Assembly (NCBI GenBank): GCA_041402045.1
Contig: JAWKSZ010000043.1
Span: 3,564 to 67,563, forward strand
Length of the DNA stretch: 64,000 nt
Reading direction: 5' to 3'
Source: JAGQRJ01 sp041402045
GTDB lineage: Bacteria; Planctomycetota; J058
Shown: positions 26,145-34,277 of the stretch, in pieces
Layout: each line of letters opens with the position of its first letter
Numbering within the stretch: position 1 is the first letter of the stretch
The notes under the pieces: model-generated
Told to the model about the DNA's origin: nothing
The model's database searches: none
The model's input: the letters and a program-made list of their open reading frames with translations, nothing else
Position numbers and translations under genes: made by a program

Positions 26145-26227
26145 AGAGAGACCCCCTGGCGCCTCGTGCATGACCGCTTCGCAGGCGTCGAGCGAGGCCT
26201 CGACTCAGCGCGCCTGCGCAGACGAAA

Positions 26228-26962
26228 CTACCCGTTGGACCCGGCCGATCCGTCAGGCGCGCACCGTTGCCGCACTGGATCGAAGTAACCCAGCGCCCAG
26301 GGGGCAACCTCCTCGCGCAAGCTCGAACACGCCTGGGGCCAACGCTGCCAGACTGCAGCGTATCCAAGGCCGACATGCGCGAGAGTGGGGACGTGAGCGT
26401 CCAGCGAGTGGACACACTTGCAGGCGTATTCTGCGACCCGTCCAATCGGCGTCTCCGCGAACCCGTCCAGGGGCATGCCGGTCTCTGGGTGATCGCCCCA
26501 GGCCGCCTGACGTGCGTCTTCCTCCGCGAACCGCACCTCCATGAGGTTCATGTCGGTAGGTTCCAACAACCAGGTTTCCACCGTGCTGAGTGCACGCGAC
26601 ACTCGGCGGAACTCGTCGTCCCATTCCTGCGGCGATCGATCAGCTATCTGAAACCTGGCCACCGCGAGGACGACGCGCACCAGTGCGTCCCTGGGGAATT
26701 GCGCGAGCACCCTGCACCCTGCCTCGATCTTGCGTTTCGCCCCGGGCGGGATCGGGATCGGAAATTCCTCGATCCGGGACAGGTGTGGGCCTCCCTCACT
26801 GGCTGCGCGGGCCCCAGGTTCACCCACCCAATACGCTAGAGCGAACCTGTCTCGTGATAGGTCGCCCAACCTCAAGCGCTCCCGGAGCAGCGCCGCTTCG
26901 TCCCTGACCTCGCCGGAGGCTCGCCACCGGCGTTCCAACCTCCGCAGCACCTCGTCCGTCAC
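26228..26962 (-). CDS. protein of unknown function
   Basis: A 244-residue soluble protein. The N-terminus VLRRLERRWRASGEVRDEA and LLRERLRLGDLSRDRFALA resembles a short helical module seen in many uncharacterised planctomycete and myxobacterial proteins. The rest (SIDE-type helices, then LDAHVPTLAHVGLGYAAVWQ) has no motif I can name. No catalytic residues or membrane segments stand out. The start is GTG at 26962. Codon use is less G/C-biased at third positions than in the neighbours, and a palindromic repeat lies just downstream, so acquisition from elsewhere is possible. Confidence 0.6.
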   Translation of the reverse strand: MTDEVLRRLERRWRASGEVRDEAALLRERLRLGDLSRDRFALAYWVGEPGARAASEGGPHLSRIEEFPIPIPPGAKRKIEAGCRVLAQFPRDALVRVVLAVARFQIADRSPQEWDDEFRRVSRALSTVETWLLEPTDMNLMEVRFAEEDARQAAWGDHPETGMPLDGFAETPIGRVAEYACKCVHSLDAHVPTLAHVGLGYAAVWQRWPQACSSLREEVAPWALGYFDPVRQRCAPDGSAGSNG

Positions 26963-27095
26963 CCAGCGCCTTCCCTCACCGATTGCCTCCGCAATTGCGT
27001 CGCCCCGACCGACCGGTAGGGAGGCAACGCACCGTCGCGCCCCGGCCGCCGCGTGGTGCTCCCGGCCTCGCGCGAACTCGCCTCAGGTATCCCGC

Positions 27096-27848
27096 TCACG
27101 CCGTCGCGCCCTCGGCCGCCTCGACCAGATCGGCGACTCGCGACAGGGTGACCTCGGCGGGGCCCTGCACGAACCAGCGCACGATCCCGCGGTGCGTGAG
27201 GCCGGTGGCCTCGAGGTCGAGTTGGCAGAGGGTGCCGCCGGCGGCGAAGGTCAGCTCGGGGAGCTCAGCGGCGGGATAGACCACGGCCGAGGTTCCCACG
27301 ATCAGGCACACGTCGGCCTCCCGAGCCAGGCTCCGGGCCTCCTCCAGCACGTCCCGCGGGAGCTCTTCGCCGAAGAGCACCACGTCGGGCTTGAGCACGG
27401 CGTCGCAGCGCGCGCAGCGCGGAACCTCGGCCGGCACGAGCGCAGCCCGGGGCGTAACCTCGTCGCAGTCGAGGCAGCGCAGGCGCTCCCCGCTCCCGTG
27501 GAGCTCGAGCACCCGGGTCGACCCCGCGCGCTGGTGCAAGCGATCCACGTTCTGGGTGATCACGGCGTGCAGGCGGCCCGCGCGCTCGAGGCGCACCAGG
27601 GCTTCGTGGGCGGGGTTGGGCACGACCTCGGCGAAGGACGCCTCCAGCGCGCGGTGGAACGCCCACCACCCGACCGGGTCGCGGCGGAACGCGTCCACGG
27701 TGCCGAACTCTTCGGGGGGATAGCGCTCCCAGATCCCGCCCTTGCTGCGGAAGTCGGGGATCCCGCTGGGCACGGACACGCCCGCGCCGGTGAGGACGAT
27801 CACCCGCTCGGCCTCGAGCAGGGCGTCGCGAATGCCGTAGACGCTCAT
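27096..27848 (-). CDS. sirtuin NAD-dependent protein deacylase
   Basis: A 250-residue Sir2-family enzyme that removes acyl groups from lysine using NAD. GAGVSVPSGIPDFRS (NAD-binding), TQNVDRLHQRAG, the catalytic His in LELHGS, a zinc site made by CLDCD and CARCD, and GTSAVVYPAAELPE are all present in order. The length is typical for class III/U bacterial sirtuins. It is followed 54 bases downstream by a peroxiredoxin gene... in the opposite sense of transcription order it is the last of the minus-strand group radical SAM - Bcp - sirtuin, though the gap leaves cotranscription open. Confidence 0.95.
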   Translation of the reverse strand: MSVYGIRDALLEAERVIVLTGAGVSVPSGIPDFRSKGGIWERYPPEEFGTVDAFRRDPVGWWAFHRALEASFAEVVPNPAHEALVRLERAGRLHAVITQNVDRLHQRAGSTRVLELHGSGERLRCLDCDEVTPRAALVPAEVPRCARCDAVLKPDVVLFGEELPRDVLEEARSLAREADVCLIVGTSAVVYPAAELPELTFAAGGTLCQLDLEATGLTHRGIVRWFVQGPAEVTLSRVADLVEAAEGATA

Positions 27849-27902
27849 GCTCCTACGGTGGCGTGGTCACCGGCGACGTGCACGTCCGCCGACTCGCCCG
27901 CC

Positions 27903-28343
27903 TTACCCCAGCGAGTCGAGCAGGGCCCGGGGGTGGGTCTTGGGGTTCACGCCTTCGTGCACGCCCTCGATCGTGCCCTCGCCCGAGATCACGTAGGTGT
28001 TGCGGTTGGGGTAGGGCTGGCCGTCGACGTAGGCGCCGTAGGCCTTGGCGATCGAGTGGTCGGTGTCCGAGAGCAGCGGGTAGCTGAAGCGATACTTGGT
28101 GTGGAAGGCCTTGTTCGCGCCCGGGGTGTCGTAGCTCACGCCGAGGATCTGGGTGCCCTGATCGGCGTAGCGCTCGGCGAGGTCGCGGTAGTTGCAGCCC
28201 TCGCGGGTGCAGCCCGGGGTGTCGGCCTTGGGATAGAACCAGAGCACCACGCGCTTGCCGGCGAAGTCGGCGAGGGAGACCGGGTTCCCCTCCTGATCCT
28301 GGGTGCTGAAGGCGGGGGCGGTGTCTCCGACCTTGACGCTCAT
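27903..28343 (-). CDS. bcp: thioredoxin-dependent peroxiredoxin (Bcp type)
   Basis: A 146-residue peroxiredoxin that reduces hydroperoxides. FYPKADTPGCTREGCNYRD contains the peroxidatic Cys in the TPGCT motif and the resolving Cys five residues later, as in 1-Cys/atypical 2-Cys Bcp proteins. R in NRNTYVIS supports the active site. The ATG at 28343 was chosen since MSVKVGDTAPAF is the usual start. It begins 14 bases after the radical SAM gene, so both are probably in one transcript. Unlike the redoxin at 12857, it uses Cys. Confidence 0.95.
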   Translation of the reverse strand: MSVKVGDTAPAFSTQDQEGNPVSLADFAGKRVVLWFYPKADTPGCTREGCNYRDLAERYADQGTQILGVSYDTPGANKAFHTKYRFSYPLLSDTDHSIAKAYGAYVDGQPYPNRNTYVISGEGTIEGVHEGVNPKTHPRALLDSLG

Positions 28344-28357
28344 GAGGGCTCCTTTGC

Positions 28358-30208
28358 TCAGCGCGGGGTGAGGCTGTCGAGCCAGCGGGCGGTCCCCAGG
28401 GGGTCGCTGGCGAACTGGGTCTGAAACTGCTCCCACAAGGCCTCGGGGTCCTCGGTGAACCAGACCACGGACTCGGGGCCGTGGCGCACCGCGAGGATCG
28501 AGTGGGTGTCCAGGCGCTCGGGGCGCTCTGCGCGCTCGCCCGCGGCCCAGGCCAGGAGCGACGCGTGCTCGAAGTACTTGGGCACGACGACGTGCTCGAT
28601 GTGGTCGAGCTGGGCGACGACGGGCTCGGAGCGCCAGAAGGGGACCTCGCAGCTGAACAGCTCGCGGAGCTCGGGGTCCGCGTCCTCGATCAGCTCGCCC
28701 AGGGCCAGGAGCGTGGCGTTGTTGCGCGTGATCCGGTCCGGATCGAGCAGCGCCTCGCCGCCGTGCTCCTGGATCGCGTCCAGGACCTCGCGGGGGGTGT
28801 GCTCGCCGTGGAGCAGGAGCGCGTAGAACGTGCGCGAGCACACGCCGAACAGCACCCGCAGCACGTTGCGGCGCACGAGGGTGCGCCGGGTCTCCTCGGG
28901 GGAGGTGTGGATCGAGTCCAAGGGGAACAGCTCGACCTCGGAGCGCCACGCCTCGCGCAGGGTGTGGCCCGGGATCGGGTCCACGTCCGCCGAGGCGCGC
29001 TCGTCGTAGCGCAGCTCGTCCTTGTGCTTGAACAGGTCCGCGCCGGGGTAGAAGCGCAGGGACGCGGTCGAGACGTCGCCGCGGATCGCGGGGTGCGCGC
29101 GCCAGCGCGCGGCGGCGAGGAGCGTCTCGTTGAGCTCCTCGTCGGTCTCCTCGGGGAAGCCAATGATGATCCCGGTGCTCGGCTTTATGTGCTGCCGCGC
29201 GGTGACCTCGACCGCCTCGTGGATCTTGGCCGGCTTGAGCTTCTTGCCCGTCCAGGCCTGGCGCTCGACGCTCAGGCTCTCGATCCCGAAGAAGATCGAG
29301 GTGCAGCCCGCGAGGAACATGGCCTCGGCCAGCTCCTCGGTCAGGTTGTCGGTGCGCGAGGTGCAGCTCCACTCCACGTCGAGGTTCCGCTCGCGGATCT
29401 CCTGGCAGAGCTCGAGCACGTAGCTCTTCTTGGCCACCAGGTTGTCGTGCAGGAGCTCGAAGCGGTTCGTGCCCAGGTGCTCGATCCCCCAGGCGATCTC
29501 GTCCACCAGCCGCGGCGCCGACTTCACCCGGTACTTGCGCTGGAACATGTTCGTGGTCGAGCAGAAGTTGCAGTTGTAGGGGCAGCCGCGGCCGGCCTCG
29601 AGGGGGATCACCGGGTTGCAGGCCAGGTAGTCCCGGGGCTCGACCAGGTGGTAGGCCGGGAGCGGGAGCGCGTCCAGGTCCTCGATCACCCCCCCCGAGG
29701 GGTTGCGCACGACCTCGCCCCCGCGCCGCCAGGTCAGCCCGGGGATCAGCGCCAGCTTCTGCGGCGGGTCCGCGTATTCGAGGGCGCGCAGGAGCTGGGG
29801 GAAGGTGCGGTCGCCCTCGTCGCGCAGCACGTAGTCCACGCTCGGGAACTGCTCGAGCACCTGGGTGTCGACGAAGGTCACGTGGGGGCCGCCGAGCACG
29901 ATCGGCACCTGGGGGTGCTTGCGCTTGACCTCCTCCACGAACTCCATGGTGATCCCGAAGTTGTAGGACCAGGTCGTGATCCCGATCAGGTCGATCTCTT
30001 TGCTCCGCCGCGGCAGGCGCCGGAGGAACTGGGTGCGGAACGAGCGCTGGGGGTCGAAGTCGCCGGCCTTCACGAACAGGTTCAGGTCGACGACGTGGGG
30101 CTCGTGCCCCTCGGCCTCGAGGATCGCGCCCAGGAGCAGGAGCCCCAGCGGCGGTTGGACGTCGCTCGCGATCCCCAGGTAGGGGGGCTGCACCAGATAG
30201 ACCTGCAT
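28358..30208 (-). CDS. B12-binding-domain radical SAM protein
   Basis: A 616-residue iron-sulfur enzyme. The N-terminal 150 residues form a cobalamin-binding Rossmann domain (VYLVQPPYLG, PPLGLLLLGAILEAEGHEP, VPIVLGGPHVT, EGDRTFPQLL). The radical SAM barrel has GRGCPYNCNFCS, the C-x3-C-x2-C cluster motif, and GIESLSVERQAWTGK and IIGFPEETDEE. The C-terminal region (from about 400) is helical and not recognised. Such enzymes methylate or rearrange unreactive carbon; the substrate cannot be told. The ATG at 30208 begins MQVYLVQPPYLG. Together with the CarH-type regulator it shows that the organism uses cobalamin. Confidence 0.9.
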   Translation of the reverse strand: MQVYLVQPPYLGIASDVQPPLGLLLLGAILEAEGHEPHVVDLNLFVKAGDFDPQRSFRTQFLRRLPRRSKEIDLIGITTWSYNFGITMEFVEEVKRKHPQVPIVLGGPHVTFVDTQVLEQFPSVDYVLRDEGDRTFPQLLRALEYADPPQKLALIPGLTWRRGGEVVRNPSGGVIEDLDALPLPAYHLVEPRDYLACNPVIPLEAGRGCPYNCNFCSTTNMFQRKYRVKSAPRLVDEIAWGIEHLGTNRFELLHDNLVAKKSYVLELCQEIRERNLDVEWSCTSRTDNLTEELAEAMFLAGCTSIFFGIESLSVERQAWTGKKLKPAKIHEAVEVTARQHIKPSTGIIIGFPEETDEELNETLLAAARWRAHPAIRGDVSTASLRFYPGADLFKHKDELRYDERASADVDPIPGHTLREAWRSEVELFPLDSIHTSPEETRRTLVRRNVLRVLFGVCSRTFYALLLHGEHTPREVLDAIQEHGGEALLDPDRITRNNATLLALGELIEDADPELRELFSCEVPFWRSEPVVAQLDHIEHVVVPKYFEHASLLAWAAGERAERPERLDTHSILAVRHGPESVVWFTEDPEALWEQFQTQFASDPLGTARWLDSLTPR

Positions 30209-30315
30209 GGGGCCGATCCTACTTCCTCGGGCCGAGGCGAGCACGCGCCCGCGGGCCCGCCCCGTGTGTCGCGCGAGCGGGCCCCGGCAACTATCCTCGG
30301 AGGCTGGAGGAGCCC

Positions 30316-30627
30316 GTGCTGGACCCGTTCTTGACCCGCGCCCTGGCCAAGAGCTCCGCGCTGCGCGCGGTGGTGGAGGGAGAGCTCGCGCGGCTCGCGG
30401 GCGAGGGCTTCCTCTCCGCCGAGGACGCCGAGGCCCTGCGCAGCGAGCACGCCGAGCGCCTGCGCGAGCTCACCGAGGGCGCGGGGGAGCAGGCGAGCGC
30501 CCTGCTCTCCGGGCTCGCGAGCGGGCTGCGCCAGGCGCTGGACCTCCCCAGCCGAGCCGAGGTCGTGGCCCTGACCGAGGAGCTGCGCCAGGCCCGGCAG
30601 CGGGCGGAGGAGGCGTCCGGCCCCTGA
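30316..30627 (+). CDS. small phasin-like coiled-coil protein
   Basis: A 103-residue, all-helical protein, GTG start at 30316 with GGAGGAG upstream. The ending DLPSRAEVVALTEELRQARQ resembles the C-terminal helix of phasin/BMFP-type proteins (LPSRxEVxxLxxxLxxLE), which bind granules or form trimeric coiled coils. I would not go beyond that. Its TGA overlaps the CTG where the next gene probably starts, so the two are coupled. Confidence 0.7.
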   Translation: MLDPFLTRALAKSSALRAVVEGELARLAGEGFLSAEDAEALRSEHAERLRELTEGAGEQASALLSGLASGLRQALDLPSRAEVVALTEELRQARQRAEEASGP

Positions 30628-33600
30628 CCCCTCGCGACGCGCGCCTGCTCGAGCTCCTCGTGGCCACCGACCACCTGTCCCCCGAGGGGGCGGCGGCGTG
30701 CCGCGCGGACTACGACCGCGCCCGCAAGGCGCGGCCCGAGCTGCGCTTTCGCCGGTTCCTGCGCGACGGCGACTACGTCTCGCCGGAGGTGCTCGAGGAG
30801 TTCGTGGGCGACGACGAGCTCGTCCCCCGCTCGGGGCTGGGCGTCGTGCCCGCGCCCACCGGGGTCGAGGCGCTGCTCGAGGAGGCGGTGCCCCACGACG
30901 ACGACTCCCCCGCCGCCCGGCGCTCGGGCTCGCGCCCGGTGCGCCTCGAGGCGCCGCCGCCGCGCGGCGACGTCACCGACGAGGACTCCACCCAGCGCGT
31001 GGAGCGCGAGGTCCTGGCCCGGGCCTCGGCGCGCACGTTGAAGGAGCTCGCGACCCCGGGCAGGCTCGCGGGCGACGAGGGCACGAGCCGCTTCGACGGC
31101 TCGACCAAGCGCTTCGACGCCGACGCGCTGGCGGCGGCCTCCCAGCGCCACGGCGCGCCCGGCGCGCTCCTGGCCCTGCTCGTGGGCGGGGCGCTGGTCG
31201 CCGGCGGGGGCGTGCTCATGCTCGTCTACGGCGGCGGCGCGGAGCCCGCGATCGCCGTGACCCCCGGCGAGACCGACCCCCTGCCGAGCGAGGTCGTGAC
31301 CCCGGACCGCGACCCGCCGCCGGAGGCGACCCCCGGGCAGGAGGAGCAGCGCGCCCTCGCGGCCCAGCTCCGGCGGGCGACCCAGCTCCAGGAGACCGAG
31401 GACTACCAGGGCGCGCTGCAGGTGCTCGCGACCCTCGCCCCCAAGCTGCGGGTGGCGCACACCGAACGGATCAAGACCCTCGAAGCCGAGCTGCGCGCGG
31501 CCGCGGCCTTCCGCCGCGAGGCCGACCGCGCGCTGGCCTTCCTCGACGAGCTCAACCCCGAGGCCCAACGCAACGTGGGCCTCGAGCAGCTCCAGGCCGC
31601 TCTGGCCGAGCAGCCCGGCCCCGCGGCCAAGGCGACGGCGCTGCGGCTCGAGGCGCGAATCGCCGAGCTGAAGGCGCCCCTCCCCGAGCCCGGGCCCGCG
31701 GAGCGCGACCCCGAGGCGGAGCCCCCCGAGCGCACCGCCTATTACGCCAAGCTCGGCGAGCAGGGGCGCTCGGTGGTCGAGGCCCTGCGCCGGCGGATCG
31801 ACGAGGAGCAGGCCGCCCGCGCCGACCGCTCGGGGGCGGCGGTCGACGTCGCCCGCGCGCGCACCGAGCGCAAGCCGCTGCGCCTGAGCCTGCCCTCGGG
31901 CTACCGGATCGACCGCGGCACGATCGTGGGCATGGACGACGCCGGCATGACCGTGGCCGACGGGGCCGACCGGATCCCGGTGTCCTGGGACGTGCTCTCC
32001 CCCAAGCAGGCCTACACCCTGCGCCGGCTGGCGGTGCGCGACGACGAGGCCGAGGACCACCTCAAGCTCGGGGTGTGGTGCCTGACCCAGCGCCAGTTCG
32101 ACGCGGCCCGCGAGGCCTTCGGGCGCGCGATCGAGCTCGACGCAGGGCTCCGTCAGCGGATCCCCTCGGTCAACCGGATCGAGGCCGAGGGCCAGGTGTT
32201 CGGCGGACGCCTCGACCGCCGCGGGGGCACGATCAAGGTCGACTACCGCTTCACCTCCCCCGAGGAGTTCCGCGACTGGCAGGCGGAGGTCGGCTCGCAG
32301 CTCAAGGCCGGGGACGGGCGGATCGAGGTCGCCGGGCAGGGCATGTTCCTGGCCGGGCTGAAGGAGGTCGGGTTCGAGGATCAGGTGACCGTGGAGGTCG
32401 GCCTGGGCGCGGTGAGCAAGGGCAGCCAGGTCCTGTGCGGGCTCCTGTTCTCGCCGGGGACCGCCGACGAGAAGGCCTACCTCGTGGGGCTCTCGGCCCG
32501 CGGGCAGCCGACGCTCCTCGTGCGCAAGGACCGCCACCTGCGCAAGCTCGCGCGCTCCACGACCCCGATCAAGGGCGACACCCTGCGGATCGTGCTCCGC
32601 GACAACCGGCTCAAGGTGCGCTCGGGCGCCCGCGACCTGATCAACCAGAAGGTCAGCCCGACCTGGGACGGCGTGCGCGTGCTCCTGGGCGGGCTCGCGG
32701 TGCGCAAGACCGACCCCGGCACCGCGGACTACACCCGGGTCGTGGTCCAGGGTCGGGTGCGGATCGACTGGCTGCGCAAGGCCTTCGGCGCGCTGGACGA
32801 CCTGCTCCAGGGCAGCCTCGACGCGCTGGACGAGCTCCCGGTGTTCCGCCGCCCGCGCGGGACCCTCGCGCCTCCGGACCTCAGCGCCGAGGACGCCTTC
32901 GGCATGCGCGACGTCCCCGACCGCGCGCGGGCGGAGTACGCGCGCGGGGTCGAGGCCTGGAACCAGGAGACCGCCGACGGCCTGGCGCAGGCGAACCAGG
33001 CCTTCGACCGCGCGGTCGAGCTCGCCCCGCGCTTCGCCGCCGCGCTGTATCGCCGCGGGCTGGCCCGCGAGCGCCTGGGCCGCACGCGGCTGGCGCTGGC
33101 CGACGCCGAGGACGCGCTCGAGGCCTGCCCGCACTTCTACGAGGCGGAGACCCTGATCAGCCGGCTGCTGCGGGTCCAGGGTCGGCTGGAGGACGCGCTC
33201 GCCGCCGCCACCCGCGCGCTGGAGACGCGCCCCGACTACGCCGACGCGCGCCTCTCCCGGGGCGCGATCCTGTTCGCCCAGGGCGACCTCCAGGCGGCGC
33301 TCACCGACCTCGAGCTGGCCAACGCGCTCAACCCCTGGGACGAGACCGCGCGCCGCCTGCGGCGCAACGTGGCCACCGTGCTCGCGGGCCCTAGCTGGAG
33401 CAAGCGCAGCTTCAGCGTGGAGTCCAAGCACTTCGTGGTCGAGACCGACACGACCCACGACCGCGCCGAGGGCTTCCTCGAGCAGCTCGAGGCGGTGCAC
33501 GCCCACTACGGGACCCTGTTCGGCGTCGACCCCAACGCCGAGCGCCCGCGCTCGAAGGTCCTGATCTTCGACACCCGCGAGGGCTTCCTCTCCTACGCCG

Positions 33601-34154
33601 CGCTGAGCACCAACGACCGCGTGGAGTCCTTGCTCGGCTGCTACCTCCCGCGCTACCGCCAGCTGCTCCTGTTCGAGGACAAGAACGCGACCGAGGAGCA
33701 GACCCTGCGCGTGCTGTTCCACGAGGGCTTCCACCAGTTCATAGACCCGGTGGTCCCGGAGCTCCCGCTGTGGCTGAACGAGGGCCTGGCCGAGTTCTTC
33801 TCCACGCTGCGCGTCGAGCGCGACGGCGTGCGCGGCGAGGGCGGCCCGATCCCGAGCCGCTCCCGCGACCTGGCGCGGTTCCTGGCCCAGGGCGGCCCGG
33901 TGCCCTTCGAGCAGCTCATGAACCAGACCCCGGGCGAGTTCTACTCGGGGCCCGTCGCCTTCAAGTACGCCCAGGCGTGGTCCATGGTCCGCTTCTTCCT
34001 CGACCGCCGCACCTCGCCGGACCTGCGCAAGCGCTTCCTGAGCTACCTCAGCGACCTGCGCGGCGGGGCCAGCCCGCGGCGGGCGTTCCTCGAGGCCTGG
34101 GACGGGACCGACTGGCGGGCGTGCGAGGCCGAGTGGCGCAAGAGCCTGGAGTAG
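30624..34154 (+). CDS. membrane protein with TPR repeats and DUF1570-type metalloprotease domain
   Basis: About 1,176 residues. A helical N-terminal module (LLELLVATDHLSPEGAAACR, LRDGDYVSPEVLEEFV) precedes one transmembrane helix (about 175-200); the rest should be outside the cytoplasm. Then come a coiled region, a beta-rich segment that looks like a LamG/concanavalin fold (about 525-720), TPR repeats (about 770-910) and a C-terminal gluzincin-like domain with the zinc motif HEGFHQF at about 1032 and NEGLAEFF as the third ligand. DUF1570 proteins are common in planctomycetes. The start is unclear: the CTG at 30624 overlaps the previous stop and keeps the N-terminal module whole; GTG at 30660 is the first usual codon. 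Confidence 0.8.
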   Translation: MTPRDARLLELLVATDHLSPEGAAACRADYDRARKARPELRFRRFLRDGDYVSPEVLEEFVGDDELVPRSGLGVVPAPTGVEALLEEAVPHDDDSPAARRSGSRPVRLEAPPPRGDVTDEDSTQRVEREVLARASARTLKELATPGRLAGDEGTSRFDGSTKRFDADALAAASQRHGAPGALLALLVGGALVAGGGVLMLVYGGGAEPAIAVTPGETDPLPSEVVTPDRDPPPEATPGQEEQRALAAQLRRATQLQETEDYQGALQVLATLAPKLRVAHTERIKTLEAELRAAAAFRREADRALAFLDELNPEAQRNVGLEQLQAALAEQPGPAAKATALRLEARIAELKAPLPEPGPAERDPEAEPPERTAYYAKLGEQGRSVVEALRRRIDEEQAARADRSGAAVDVARARTERKPLRLSLPSGYRIDRGTIVGMDDAGMTVADGADRIPVSWDVLSPKQAYTLRRLAVRDDEAEDHLKLGVWCLTQRQFDAAREAFGRAIELDAGLRQRIPSVNRIEAEGQVFGGRLDRRGGTIKVDYRFTSPEEFRDWQAEVGSQLKAGDGRIEVAGQGMFLAGLKEVGFEDQVTVEVGLGAVSKGSQVLCGLLFSPGTADEKAYLVGLSARGQPTLLVRKDRHLRKLARSTTPIKGDTLRIVLRDNRLKVRSGARDLINQKVSPTWDGVRVLLGGLAVRKTDPGTADYTRVVVQGRVRIDWLRKAFGALDDLLQGSLDALDELPVFRRPRGTLAPPDLSAEDAFGMRDVPDRARAEYARGVEAWNQETADGLAQANQAFDRAVELAPRFAAALYRRGLARERLGRTRLALADAEDALEACPHFYEAETLISRLLRVQGRLEDALAAATRALETRPDYADARLSRGAILFAQGDLQAALTDLELANALNPWDETARRLRRNVATVLAGPSWSKRSFSVESKHFVVETDTTHDRAEGFLEQLEAVHAHYGTLFGVDPNAERPRSKVLIFDTREGFLSYAALSTNDRVESLLGCYLPRYRQLLLFEDKNATEEQTLRVLFHEGFHQFIDPVVPELPLWLNEGLAEFFSTLRVERDGVRGEGGPIPSRSRDLARFLAQGGPVPFEQLMNQTPGEFYSGPVAFKYAQAWSMVRFFLDRRTSPDLRKRFLSYLSDLRGGASPRRAFLEAWDGTDWRACEAEWRKSLE

Positions 34155-34188
34155 CCGGTCCCCACGCGGCGTCTGGCCCGCCGCAGGC

Positions 34189-34214
34189 GCCGCGGCAGCG
34201 GAGGCTGCCGCGGC
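34189..34214 (+). terminator. possible terminator hairpin after the metalloprotease gene
   Basis: GCCGCGGCAGC and its complement form an 11-bp stem with a GGAG loop, 35 bases after the stop codon. No T run follows, so it may be a weak terminator or an mRNA end-stabilising hairpin. Confidence 0.4.
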
Positions 34215-34256
34215 AGAAACAGCGTCGGTCGGGGTGCCCGGCGCAGCCCGACGGGC

Positions 34257-34262
34257 TACACT
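34257..34262 (+). promoter_or_regulatory. -10-like TACACT element
   Basis: GGGCTACACTC before the gene at 34278 repeats the sequence before the kinase at 22675. A transcript starting about 7 bases after the box would have a leader of about 10 bases and no Shine-Dalgarno sequence. Confidence 0.4.
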
Positions 34263-34277
34263 CAGGGCTGATCTGAC

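Noticed and set aside
27903..28343. A second selenoprotein
   Set aside because: The peroxiredoxin keeps normal Cys codons in TPGCTREGC and has no in-frame TGA.
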